The notes below the pieces were generated by a model. That model had not been told where the DNA came from. It saw nothing but the letters and a program-made list of their open reading frames with translations, and did no database searches. A DNA stretch of 64,000 nucleotides from Parerythrobacter_A sp963838735 (GTDB lineage Bacteria; Pseudomonadota; Alphaproteobacteria; Sphingomonadales; Sphingomonadaceae), in contig CAWISG010000003.1 of the NCBI GenBank assembly GCA_963838735.1, positions 372,001-436,000 on the forward strand. Reading direction: 5' to 3'. Position 1 is the first letter of the stretch. Each line of letters opens with the position of its first letter. The translations under genes and the position numbers were made by a program. This document shows positions 1 through 7,906 of the stretch, in pieces.

Positions 1-384
1 TATATCCAGGGCGTCGACAGCGTGTACGATCTCGATTTCAACGGACGCGGCGTATCGTATGGCGACGTGTTCCTGGAAAACGAGCGCCAGATGTCGAAAT
101 GGAACTTCGAGGTTGCCGATACCGACGGCCTGTTCGACCTGTTCGCCAAAGCCGAGGCGGAGTGCCGCAATGCGCTGGAAGCCGAAGTGCCCGTCGCCGC
201 CTACGAGCAGGCAGTGGAGGCGAGCCACGTCTTCAACCTGTTGCAGGCGCGCGGCGTAATCAGCGTGCAGGAACGCGCCAGCTACATGGCTCGCGTCCGC
301 GACCTCGCGCGCGGCAGTTGCGTGGCGCATGTCGAGAAGGAACAGGCCGGCTGGGCCGACCGCTTCCCGGAGTGGACGGCGTGA
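1..384 (+). CDS. glyQ: glycyl-tRNA synthetase alpha subunit, 3' end only
   Basis: The reading frame is already open at base 1, beginning YIQGVDSVYDL, which matches the catalytic alpha subunit of the bacterial alpha2beta2 glycyl-tRNA synthetase; only the last 127 codons are present. The subunit activates glycine and charges tRNA-Gly together with the beta subunit encoded immediately downstream. The stop codon shares bases with the GTG start of glyS (GTGA), so the two subunits are probably translationally coupled, which suits an obligate 1:1 complex. The conserved C-terminal helices (ARGVISVQERASYMARVRDL) are intact. The start lies outside the window. Confidence 0.95.
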   Translation, partial: YIQGVDSVYDLDFNGRGVSYGDVFLENERQMSKWNFEVADTDGLFDLFAKAEAECRNALEAEVPVAAYEQAVEASHVFNLLQARGVISVQERASYMARVRDLARGSCVAHVEKEQAGWADRFPEWTA

Positions 385-2615
385 CCGACTTCCTCCTCGA
401 ATTGCGGTCCGAAGAGATACCGGCGCGGATGCAAGCGGGTGCGCGCAAGGAACTGGAAAAGCTGTTCCGGCGCGAGATGGATGTTGCCGGGGTTCGGCAC
501 GGCGAACTGACCGTCTGGTCCACTCCGCGCCGTCTTGCCCTGATCGCGCGCGATCTGCCCGATGCAACGCAGGCGGTCAGCGAGGAAATCAAGGGCCCGC
601 CCGAAACCGCGCCGGACAAGGCCGTCGAAGGGTTCTGCCGCAAGAACGGCCTGACGCGCGACCGGCTGGAAGTGCGCGACGTGAAGGGCCGCCCGACGCT
701 GTTCGCCGTGTTGGACACGCCGGGCCGCGCGGTGGTGAATGTGCTGGCCGATACCATCCCCGCCATCATCCGCGATTTCCAATGGCCCAAGTCGATGCGC
801 TGGGGCGGGGCGTCGATGAGCACCGAGAGTTTGCGCTGGGTGCGCCCGCTGTCGGGCATTGTCGCTTTGTTCGGCGATGCAATCGTCGAATGCGAAGCGC
901 ATGGCGTGACGAGCGGCGCGGTGACGCTGGGGCACCGGTTCCATCATTCGGGCGATATCACGATTGGCGGCGCGGCCGATTACGCGATGAAACTGCGCGC
1001 GGGGCATGTGATTGTCGACCACGAAGAGCGCGCCGGTATCATCCGCGACGGTGCGGCCAAGGCAGCGCGCGATGCTGGGTTGATGCTGGTCGAGGACGAG
1101 GGGCTGGTGGTCGAGAACGCCGGCCTGACCGAATGGCCGGTCCCGCTGCTGGGCCGGTTCGACGCGGCGTTTCTCGACGTGCCGCCGGAGGTCATTCAGC
1201 TGACCGCGCGGGTGAACCAGAAGTATTTCGTATGCGAAGACGACGGGCGGCTGACCAACGCCTTTATCTGCACCGCCAATATCGAGGCGGCGGATGGCGG
1301 CGCCGCCATCGTCGAAGGCAACCGCAAGGTGCTGGCTGCAAGGCTGGCCGATGCGCGTTTCTTCTGGGAGCAGGACCGCAAGAAGACTTTGGCGGAACAC
1401 GCCGAGGGTCTGGCGCGGATCACCTTTCACGAGAAGCTGGGCACGGTCGCCGACAAGGTGGAGCGGGTCGCGAGGCTGGCGCGATGGCTGTGCGAGGAAG
1501 GGATTGTTGCCGAGGCGTCTCTTCAGTCTGGCACCACGCATAATTCCGTTCGCCCTGAGCTTGTCGAAGGGTCGTCCTTCACTTTGGGCGCTGCATCGAA
1601 AGAAAAGGGCAATGCTTCGACAGGCTCAGCACGAACGGTTGCGGAGCTCGCAGACCAAGCCGAGCAGGCGGCACGTCTGTGCAAGGCGGACCTTGTCACC
1701 GAGATGGTCGGAGAGTTTCCCGAATTGCAGGGGCTGATGGGCGGCTACTACGCCCGCGCCGAGGGTCTGCCCGACGCTGTTTCCGACGCGATCCGAGATC
1801 ACTACAAGCCGGTCGGGCAGGGTGACGAGGTGCCGACCGCGCCGGTGACGGTGGCGGTGAGTTTGGCGGACAAGCTGGATACGCTGGTCGGGTTCTTTGC
1901 AATTGATGAAAAACCGACTGGGTCGAAGGATCCGTTTGCTCTGCGTCGTGCGGCATTGGCTGTCATTCGCATGCTCGATAGCAACGATATCCGCCTCAAT
2001 CTCGGCTCCGTTCATGCTGAGCCTGTCGAAGCATCGTCCTTTCTCGCTAAAGTAAAGGACAGTCCTTCGACAGGCTCAGGACGAACAGGGTCGGTTGAAT
2101 TACTTGAATTTTTCGCCGATCGCCTCAAGGTCCAGCAGCGCGAGGCAGGAGTCCGCCACGACCTGATCGACGCGGTGTTCGCGCTTGGAAGCGAGGACGA
2201 TCTGGTGCGGTTGCTGGCGCGGGTTCATGCCTTGCAAGCGTTTGTGGAGACGGCGGACGGGACTAACCTGCTAGCCGGATATAAGCGCGCGGCGAACATC
2301 CTGAAGAAAGAGGGCTTCGACGCCGCTGCCACAAATGCCGACAATTCGCTTTCCTACATGCCCGAACCGGCCGAAAAGGCGCTAATCGACGCGCTGGATG
2401 CGGCCACTCCGCAGGCCAAGGCTGCTGTCGCCAGCGAGGACTTCGCTGCAGCGATGACCGCGCTGGCATCCTTGCGTGCGCCGATCGATGCGTTTTTCGA
2501 GGAGGTGACGGTCAATGATGACGATGAAGACAAGCGTGCCGCGCGTCTTGCCTTGCTTGCGCGGTTCCGCGATGCCGTCCACCGGGTTGCGGATTTCAGC
2601 AAGATCGAAGGGTAG
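381..2615 (+). CDS. glyS: glycyl-tRNA synthetase beta subunit carrying two repeat-derived insertions
   Basis: Beta subunit of the heterotetrameric glycyl-tRNA synthetase, which binds tRNA-Gly and supports the alpha subunit. The N-terminus (DFLLELRSEEIPARMQ) is typical of the family. I chose the GTG at 381 because it overlaps the glyQ stop and has a GGAG eight bases upstream; it gives 744 residues. The family is usually about 690 residues. The excess is explained by two in-frame insertions derived from palindromic DNA repeats: bases 1546-1638 (peptide VRPELVEG to STGSART) and 2008-2089 (peptide HAEPVEAS to STGSGRT). Without them the protein would be about 686 residues. Flanking sequence is conserved on both sides, so the enzyme is presumably functional with two extra surface loops. 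Nothing else suggests decay. Confidence 0.95.
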   Translation: MTDFLLELRSEEIPARMQAGARKELEKLFRREMDVAGVRHGELTVWSTPRRLALIARDLPDATQAVSEEIKGPPETAPDKAVEGFCRKNGLTRDRLEVRDVKGRPTLFAVLDTPGRAVVNVLADTIPAIIRDFQWPKSMRWGGASMSTESLRWVRPLSGIVALFGDAIVECEAHGVTSGAVTLGHRFHHSGDITIGGAADYAMKLRAGHVIVDHEERAGIIRDGAAKAARDAGLMLVEDEGLVVENAGLTEWPVPLLGRFDAAFLDVPPEVIQLTARVNQKYFVCEDDGRLTNAFICTANIEAADGGAAIVEGNRKVLAARLADARFFWEQDRKKTLAEHAEGLARITFHEKLGTVADKVERVARLARWLCEEGIVAEASLQSGTTHNSVRPELVEGSSFTLGAASKEKGNASTGSARTVAELADQAEQAARLCKADLVTEMVGEFPELQGLMGGYYARAEGLPDAVSDAIRDHYKPVGQGDEVPTAPVTVAVSLADKLDTLVGFFAIDEKPTGSKDPFALRRAALAVIRMLDSNDIRLNLGSVHAEPVEASSFLAKVKDSPSTGSGRTGSVELLEFFADRLKVQQREAGVRHDLIDAVFALGSEDDLVRLLARVHALQAFVETADGTNLLAGYKRAANILKKEGFDAAATNADNSLSYMPEPAEKALIDALDAATPQAKAAVASEDFAAAMTALASLRAPIDAFFEEVTVNDDDEDKRAARLALLARFRDAVHRVADFSKIEG
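1546..1638. repeat. palindromic repeat inserted in frame within glyS (copy 1)
   Basis: Two 25-base arms, 1546-1570 and 1614-1638, form an imperfect inverted repeat with four mismatches; the left arm contains CCTGAGCTTGTCGAAGG and the right arm GCTTCGACAGGCTCAG. The spacer is 43 bases. The element spans 93 bases, exactly 31 codons, and leaves the glyS frame open. It resembles the short palindromic elements common in sphingomonad genomes, usually found between genes. Confidence 0.85.
2008..2089. repeat. palindromic repeat inserted in frame within glyS (copy 2)
   Basis: A second copy of the same repeat family. Its arms are 2008-2032 (with GCTGAGCCTGTCGAAGC) and 2065-2089 (with CTTCGACAGGCTCAGG), separated by 32 bases. 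The glyS frame is preserved through it. The arms are closely related to copy 1, but the spacer differs, as expected of separate insertions of a family with conserved ends and a variable centre. Confidence 0.85.
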
Positions 2616-2769
2616 CGGGCACATGTCCGCCTGTGGCTTTCGGGCCTTTTGCAAAAGTTACACGCGAACGCTACGCAAGCGCAGTTCTACCGAGGGGGCG
2701 GGCCGCATTTTGGGTCTGCACAAAACGGGGCCGAATGGTCCATCGCAAGCAGGATGATGGTTTAACACG

Positions 2770-5460
2770 ATGATGCAGACAGTCTTCCCCTTCGGTGGCA
2801 GCGCCGATCATTCCAGCCCGCGCCAGAAGGACAAGACCATCACCGGGGGCAAGGGCGCGAACCTGGCTGAAATGGCCGATATCGGCCTGCCGGTGCCTCC
2901 CGGGTTCACAATAACGACCGAGGAATGCGTCAGCTATCTGCGCGGCGGGGCGGACTTCTCCGACGGGCTGCGCGACGCGGTTGCAAAGGCACTGGCGCAT
3001 GTCGAGACAACCTATGGCAAGCAGTTCGGCAGCACCGCCGATCCGCTGCTGCTGTCCGTCCGTTCCGGCGCGCGCGTGTCCATGCCCGGCATGATGGACA
3101 CCGTGCTGAACCTTGGCCTGAACGACGAGACGGTAGCGGGTTTGGCGCACACGTCGGGCGACGCGCGGTTTGCTTGGGACAGCTATCGCCGGTTCATTCA
3201 AATGTATTCCGACGTGGTGCTGGGCGTGGACCACGGCCTGTTCGAGGAAGCATTGGAAATCGCTAAGGAAGACAAGGGCTTCTACAGTGATACGGAGATG
3301 GAAGCTGAAGACTGGGAGGCATTGGTCGGCGAATACAAGGCCATCGTCGCGCGCGAACACGACGTGCCGTTCCCGCAGGATGTCACCGCGCAGCTATGGG
3401 GCGCAATCGCGGCGGTTTTCGACAGCTGGGACAGCGACCGGGCCAAGGTCTATCGCCGCCTGAACGACATTCCCGCCGACTGGGGCACCGCCGTCACCGT
3501 GCAGGCGATGGTATTCGGCAATATGGGCGACACCAGTGCCACCGGCGTCGCCTTCACCCGCGATCCCGCGACCGGCGAGCGCGCCTATTACGGTGAATAC
3601 CTCATCAATGCGCAGGGCGAGGATGTGGTCGCGGGCATCCGCACCCCGCAATACCTGACCCGCGCCGCGCGCGAGACAGCAGGCGCCAAACCGCTCAGCA
3701 TGGAAGAGGCGCTCCCCGATGCCTATACCGAACTGGCGCAGGTGTTCGACCTCCTTGAAACGCATTACCGCGACATGCAGGACATCGAGTTCACGGTGGA
3801 GCGCGGCAAACTGTGGATGCTGCAGACCCGCGCCGGCAAGCGGACCGCGAAGGCGGCGTTGAAGATGGCGGCAGACATGGTGGGCGAGGGGCTGATAACG
3901 CAGGAGGAAGGCATCCTGCGTGTCGATCCGATGGCGCTGGACCAGTTGCTGCATCCCACACTCGACCCCGACGCGCCGCGCGACGTGCTGACTACCGGCC
4001 TGCCTGCCTCGCCGGGCGCAGCCTGCGGCAAGATCGCGCTCGACGCCGACACGGCGGAACGCTGGGCGAACGAAGGCGAGAAGGTTATTCTGGTGCGCGT
4101 CGAAACCAGCCCCGAAGACATTCACGGGATGCACGCCGCACAAGGCGTGCTGACCGCGCGCGGCGGGATGACAAGCCACGCCGCCGTGGTTGCGCGCGGC
4201 ATGGGGCGGCCCTGCGTATCGGGTGCATCGGCGCTCAACATCGACCGCGAGGCGCGCACCGTCACCATCGGCGACCGCGCGCTGGCCGAGGGCGACATCC
4301 TGACGCTGGACGGCAGCAAGGGGCAGGTCATCGCAGGCGAAGTCGCCACGCTGGAGCCGGAGCTTGCAGGCGATTTCGCCACGGTCATGGAATGGGCCGA
4401 CGGGCACCGCCGGATGCGGGTTCGGACCAATGCGGAAACGCCTGCCGACTGCCGCATGGCGCGCCAATTCGGGGCGGAGGGCATCGGCCTGTGCCGCACC
4501 GAACACATGTTCTTCGACGCTGCCCGTATCAGCGCGGTGCGTGAGATGATCCTGGCGGAAGACGAGGCGGGACGGCGTACGGCGTTGGCGAAACTGCTGC
4601 CCGAACAGCGATCGGACTTCCGCGCGATCTTCGAGGTCATGGTCGGGCTACCCTGCACGATCCGGCTGCTCGATCCGCCGCTGCACGAGTTCCTGCCGCA
4701 TAGCGATGCCGAGTTTGCCGAACTGGCCCAGTCGTCCGGCATCGACCTGGCGAAGCTGCAACGACGCGCGGCGGAATTGCACGAATTCAATCCGATGCTG
4801 GGCCATCGCGGGTGTCGCCTCGGCATCACTTTCCCCGAAATCTACGAGATGCAGGCGCGGGCCATCTTCGAGGCGGCCTGTGGTGTTGCCGCGGATTCGG
4901 GCGAAGCGCCAGTGCCCGAAATCATGGTGCCACTAGTGGCGACGGGCAAGGAACTGTCCATCCTGCGCGCGTTGGTCGATCGCGTGGCGGCGGAGGTATT
5001 TGCTGAAACGGGCATCACCGTCGAGTACCTTGTCGGCACGATGATCGAACTGCCGCGCGCGGCACTGATGGCGGGCGAGATCGCGGCGGATGCCCGGTTC
5101 TTCAGCTTCGGCACCAATGATCTGACGCAGACCACGCTGGGCGTATCGCGCGACGATTCCGCCCGCTTCCTCGCGCCATATGTCGAACAGGGCATCTTCG
5201 CGCGCGACCCATTCGTCAGCCTCGATGTTGATGGGGTGGGGCAATTGGTCGAACTGGCGGCGGAGCGCGGTCGTATGACCACGCCGGATCTGAAGCTGGG
5301 CATATGCGGTGAGCATGGCGGCGATCCGGCCAGCATCGCATTCTGCGAGCAGGTCGGTCTCGATTACGTCAGCGCCTCGCCCTACCGTGTGCCGATTGCA
5401 CGTCTTGCGGCGGCGCAGGCGGCCTTAAAAGCAAACAAGGGGCGGGCAGTAAAGGCCTAG
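2770..5460 (+). CDS. ppdK: pyruvate, phosphate dikinase
   Basis: Interconverts pyruvate, ATP and phosphate with phosphoenolpyruvate, AMP and pyrophosphate; in the cytoplasm it can supply PEP for gluconeogenesis. The 896 residues match the usual length. The N-terminal ATP-grasp part begins with GGKGANLAEM. The swivelling phosphohistidine domain has GGMTSHAAVVARG with the phosphorylated His at about residue 470. The C-terminal TIM barrel ends with GICGEHGG, whose catalytic Cys is about residue 846. Start: the first of two adjacent ATG codons at 2770. The 154-base gap after glyS shows no clear terminator. The gene converges with the methyltransferase, and the two stop codons overlap on a CTAG. 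Confidence 0.96.
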   Translation: MMQTVFPFGGSADHSSPRQKDKTITGGKGANLAEMADIGLPVPPGFTITTEECVSYLRGGADFSDGLRDAVAKALAHVETTYGKQFGSTADPLLLSVRSGARVSMPGMMDTVLNLGLNDETVAGLAHTSGDARFAWDSYRRFIQMYSDVVLGVDHGLFEEALEIAKEDKGFYSDTEMEAEDWEALVGEYKAIVAREHDVPFPQDVTAQLWGAIAAVFDSWDSDRAKVYRRLNDIPADWGTAVTVQAMVFGNMGDTSATGVAFTRDPATGERAYYGEYLINAQGEDVVAGIRTPQYLTRAARETAGAKPLSMEEALPDAYTELAQVFDLLETHYRDMQDIEFTVERGKLWMLQTRAGKRTAKAALKMAADMVGEGLITQEEGILRVDPMALDQLLHPTLDPDAPRDVLTTGLPASPGAACGKIALDADTAERWANEGEKVILVRVETSPEDIHGMHAAQGVLTARGGMTSHAAVVARGMGRPCVSGASALNIDREARTVTIGDRALAEGDILTLDGSKGQVIAGEVATLEPELAGDFATVMEWADGHRRMRVRTNAETPADCRMARQFGAEGIGLCRTEHMFFDAARISAVREMILAEDEAGRRTALAKLLPEQRSDFRAIFEVMVGLPCTIRLLDPPLHEFLPHSDAEFAELAQSSGIDLAKLQRRAAELHEFNPMLGHRGCRLGITFPEIYEMQARAIFEAACGVAADSGEAPVPEIMVPLVATGKELSILRALVDRVAAEVFAETGITVEYLVGTMIELPRAALMAGEIAADARFFSFGTNDLTQTTLGVSRDDSARFLAPYVEQGIFARDPFVSLDVDGVGQLVELAAERGRMTTPDLKLGICGEHGGDPASIAFCEQVGLDYVSASPYRVPIARLAAAQAALKANKGRAVKA

Positions 5461-6203
5461 CGCCAGCCGGTCAGAGTCAGCAGCTCGAACCGCTCGGTCA
5501 GCTTGCCATCGTCGTCGGCCAGCGCCGCGAAATTGGACTGCGCCGCGCGCCACGTGGTGGGGGTGAGCGGTGGCGGTGTGTCGGCCAAGACCGATTGCAG
5601 GCCCTGGTCGCGCAGGTCGGAAACGAGCGTGGCAAGCGCACCGTAGCGGACCGTCACGCTGTGGCTGTCCACCACCTGCCGCGTGAAGCCCGCGCGCTGT
5701 AACAGGGCCGCCGAAGCGGAGCGGTCGATCAGCGGATGCATCCGTGCCGTAGGCCGCTCGGGTTCGGCTTCGAGCAAGATGCCGCGCAACTGGGTGAGGC
5801 TACCCGCACCGGGGAAACTGGCAAGGAAAACGCCGCCGGGATTGAGCGCGCCGTGCAGGTTGATGAGCGCGCCGGGCAAGTCGTTCACTGTCGCGAAGGC
5901 GGGGCCGGCCACGATGAGGTCGAACGGATCGAAATCGAGTGGTCTGTCTTCACGCACGTGGCCAGGCGCGACGCAATGGGCGTCGGGCAGGGCGGTCCGC
6001 AGGGCGTCCGAAAGGACATCCGCGATATCGCACAGAACGAGCACCCGCGTGGCCTGGAGCTGCATGAAACCGATGCGCTCCACGCAATCGTCCGCGATCT
6101 CGTCCACCAGATAGCGCGCGGGATCGGTGCGGGTGGCAGCGCGGGCGGCCACAGCGGCGCGGCGGCGCTCGGCGAAGATAGTAGGCGGCGCGTTGGACTG
6201 CAT
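5457..6203 (-). CDS. SAM-dependent methyltransferase, NDUFAF5/BioC-like
   Basis: A class I methyltransferase of 248 residues. The N-terminal block (PPTIFAERRRAAVAARA) and the pattern of motif I (VLVLCDIAD), the DLIVAGPA strand and LNPGGVFLASFPG fit the bacterial relatives of NDUFAF5, a complex I assembly hydroxylase/methyltransferase-like protein, and also BioC. The substrate cannot be told from sequence. Motif I is degenerate, with no classic GxGxG. I chose the ATG at 6203 because the family starts just before PPTIF; an upstream in-frame ATG at 6272 would overlap comF. A 55-base gap separates it from the divergent comF gene. Confidence 0.75.
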   Translation of the reverse strand: MQSNAPPTIFAERRRAAVAARAATRTDPARYLVDEIADDCVERIGFMQLQATRVLVLCDIADVLSDALRTALPDAHCVAPGHVREDRPLDFDPFDLIVAGPAFATVNDLPGALINLHGALNPGGVFLASFPGAGSLTQLRGILLEAEPERPTARMHPLIDRSASAALLQRAGFTRQVVDSHSVTVRYGALATLVSDLRDQGLQSVLADTPPPLTPTTWRAAQSNFAALADDDGKLTERFELLTLTGWR

Positions 6204-6258
6204 CGGCACGCGTGTAACGGGACTTGCGACCGCGTGACAACACACGCATTGTGGCGCC

Positions 6259-6984
6259 GTGCCGCTCGCCACCGTCCTTCGCGAAGGGTTCGCGCCTTTC
6301 GTGGACCTGCTGTTCCCCCCACGCTGCCCGCTATGCGGCGACGGAATTGCGGAACAGAACGGCCTGTGCGCGCCCTGCTGGCTGACGCTGGAGATACCGG
6401 GCGGTCCGGTGTGCGATACCTGTCAGGCTCCGCTGCGCGAAGGTGAGGCGCAGCGGTGCGCTCACTGCACCGCGCGGCCGCCGCGACATGACGGCGTTTA
6501 CGCAGGCACGGTCTATACCGATGCCGCACGGACGCTGGTGCTGCGCTACAAGCATGGGCGCAAGATCGCGATGGCCCCGCTGCTGGCGCGGTTGATGGCG
6601 GCGCGCTTGCCTGTGATGGAAGAGGAATGGCTGCTGGTGCCGGTCCCGTTGCACTGGACCCGGCAATGGCAACGCGGGTTCAACCAGTCGGCGCTGTTGG
6701 CCAAGTCGCTGGGCAGGTTGTTGGGGCAACCGGTCCTCGTCGATGGACTGAAACGGACGAAGCGCACGAAGAGCCTTGGCGGTATGGGCGGCAAAGCACG
6801 CAAGTCTGCGCTGCAGGGCGCTATCGCTGGCAACCCGCGCCGTGCTAACGCCCTGGCCGGTGCGCGGGTGTTGCTGGTGGACGATGTGCTTACCAGTGGC
6901 GCGACCAGCGCTGCCTGCGTCGATGCGTTGAAAGCTGCGGGCGCGACGCAGGTTCGGATCGCATGCTTTGCCCGCGTGCTGTAA
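6259..6984 (+). CDS. ComF family phosphoribosyltransferase-like protein
   Basis: A 241-residue ComF/GntX-type protein. It has an N-terminal double zinc finger (CPLCGDG..LCAPC and CDTC..RCAHC) and a C-terminal phosphoribosyltransferase fold with the PRPP loop VLLVDDVLTSGAT at about residues 204-216. Relatives act in DNA uptake (ComF) or have unknown roles in non-competent bacteria; the substrate is not established. The start is GTG at 6259. hisI follows after 24 bases, so the two are probably cotranscribed. Confidence 0.85.
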   Translation: MPLATVLREGFAPFVDLLFPPRCPLCGDGIAEQNGLCAPCWLTLEIPGGPVCDTCQAPLREGEAQRCAHCTARPPRHDGVYAGTVYTDAARTLVLRYKHGRKIAMAPLLARLMAARLPVMEEEWLLVPVPLHWTRQWQRGFNQSALLAKSLGRLLGQPVLVDGLKRTKRTKSLGGMGGKARKSALQGAIAGNPRRANALAGARVLLVDDVLTSGATSAACVDALKAAGATQVRIACFARVL

Positions 6985-7008
6985 CCGGTGAAAGGAAAGG
7001 ACAAGGTC

Positions 7009-7380
7009 ATGCCAACAGCGAAAGAGCGTGAGACAGGTACCACCTTCCTGCCGAAGTTCGATACTAACGGCCTGTTATGCGCGGTGGTGCAGGATGCCGA
7101 CACCGATGCGGTGCTGATGGTGGCGTACATGGACAGGGAGGCGCTGCAACGCACTGTCGATAGCGGCTTTGCCTGCTTCTATTCGCGCTCTCGCAAAGCA
7201 CAATGGATGAAGGGCGAAACGTCGGGAAACACGCTGGCTGTAGAAGAAGTCATGGTGGATTGCGATCAGGACACGTTGGTGCTGCGCGTCAAACCGGCGG
7301 GTCCGGCTTGTCACACTGGTGCGAAGACCTGTTTCTATCGTCGCTTGGCCGATGGAAAGCTGGAGCCGGTCGCCACTTGA
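7009..7380 (+). CDS. hisI: phosphoribosyl-AMP cyclohydrolase
   Basis: Opens the adenine ring of phosphoribosyl-AMP, the third step of histidine biosynthesis, in the cytoplasm. The 123-residue stand-alone form lacks a HisE domain. Metal-binding residues are visible: DCDQD at 84-88, Cys101-His102 and Cys108. The motif SRKAQWMKGETSGN is the family signature. I chose the ATG at 7009 because GGAAAGGACAAGG precedes it; a GTG at 6988 would add seven residues. Other his genes are not in the window. Its stop codon lies inside a palindrome that is the probable operator of the next gene. Confidence 0.95.
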   Translation: MPTAKERETGTTFLPKFDTNGLLCAVVQDADTDAVLMVAYMDREALQRTVDSGFACFYSRSRKAQWMKGETSGNTLAVEEVMVDCDQDTLVLRVKPAGPACHTGAKTCFYRRLADGKLEPVAT

Positions 7381-7392
7381 CGTTTACGTAAA
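7377..7392 (+). promoter_or_regulatory. candidate MerR/LiuR-type operator and promoter
   Basis: The inverted repeat TTGACGT-tt-ACGTAAA, matched at six of seven positions, lies 20 bases upstream of the MerR-family gene and overlaps the hisI stop. Its left half can also serve as a -35 box (TTGACG), with a possible -10 (CATAAG) at 7400-7405 after 17 bases. It resembles the operators reported for LiuR-type MerR regulators of acyl-CoA catabolism, as I remember them. Binding is inferred. Confidence 0.6.
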
Positions 7393-7411
7393 GGGCAGGC
7401 ATAAGCTGCGT

Positions 7412-7852
7412 ATGGCAACTGCACCCTTGCAAGAACGGCGCTCGCACGAAGGCGCGCATCTCGAACGGCCCGACGAGCTGTTGCGCGAACAGTTTACAAT
7501 TTCGGACCTGACGCGTGAATTCGATTGCACTGCCCGCGCCCTGCGTTTCTACGAGGACGAGGGTCTGATTGCGCCAAAGCGGTCTGGCCTCACCCGCATT
7601 TATTCCAAGCGCGACCGTGCGAGACTTGCATGGATCATGCGCGCCAAGAATGTCGGCTTCAGCCTAACCGAAATTCGCGAAATGATCGACCTCTACGACC
7701 TCGACGACGGCCGCGTCGAACAGCGCCGCGTTACTATCGAGAAATGCGACGCACATATCGCCAAACTCAAACGCCAGCGCGCCGATATCGATGCCTCTAT
7801 CGCCGATCTTGCGGACTTCGTAACCCAGATCAAAAACATCGACCTAGCTTGA
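7412..7852 (+). CDS. MerR-family transcriptional regulator, LiuR-like
   Basis: A 146-residue regulator. The winged helix-turn-helix occupies about residues 27-75 (FTISDLTREFDCTARALRFY), followed by the long dimerisation helix at about 100-140. There is no C-terminal metal or drug-binding domain and no conserved Cys pair, which fits LiuR/PsrA-like MerR proteins that sense acyl-CoA metabolism rather than metals. The acyl-CoA dehydrogenase 54 bases downstream is the obvious target. The ATG at 7412 has no visible Shine-Dalgarno; if the -10 at 7400-7405 is right, the transcript would be nearly leaderless. The operator palindrome just upstream suggests autoregulation. Confidence 0.85.
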   Translation: MATAPLQERRSHEGAHLERPDELLREQFTISDLTREFDCTARALRFYEDEGLIAPKRSGLTRIYSKRDRARLAWIMRAKNVGFSLTEIREMIDLYDLDDGRVEQRRVTIEKCDAHIAKLKRQRADIDASIADLADFVTQIKNIDLA

Positions 7853-7906
7853 AAACGGATTCCGGACGACGATAGCCGACCATACCCTGTCACGAAGGAT
7901 ACCTAG

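Noticed and set aside
282..1541. Long open frame antisense to glyS
   Set aside because: GC-rich coding sequence often leaves the antisense frame open; the translation is Arg/His/Gln-rich with no family resemblance, while glyS is clearly real.
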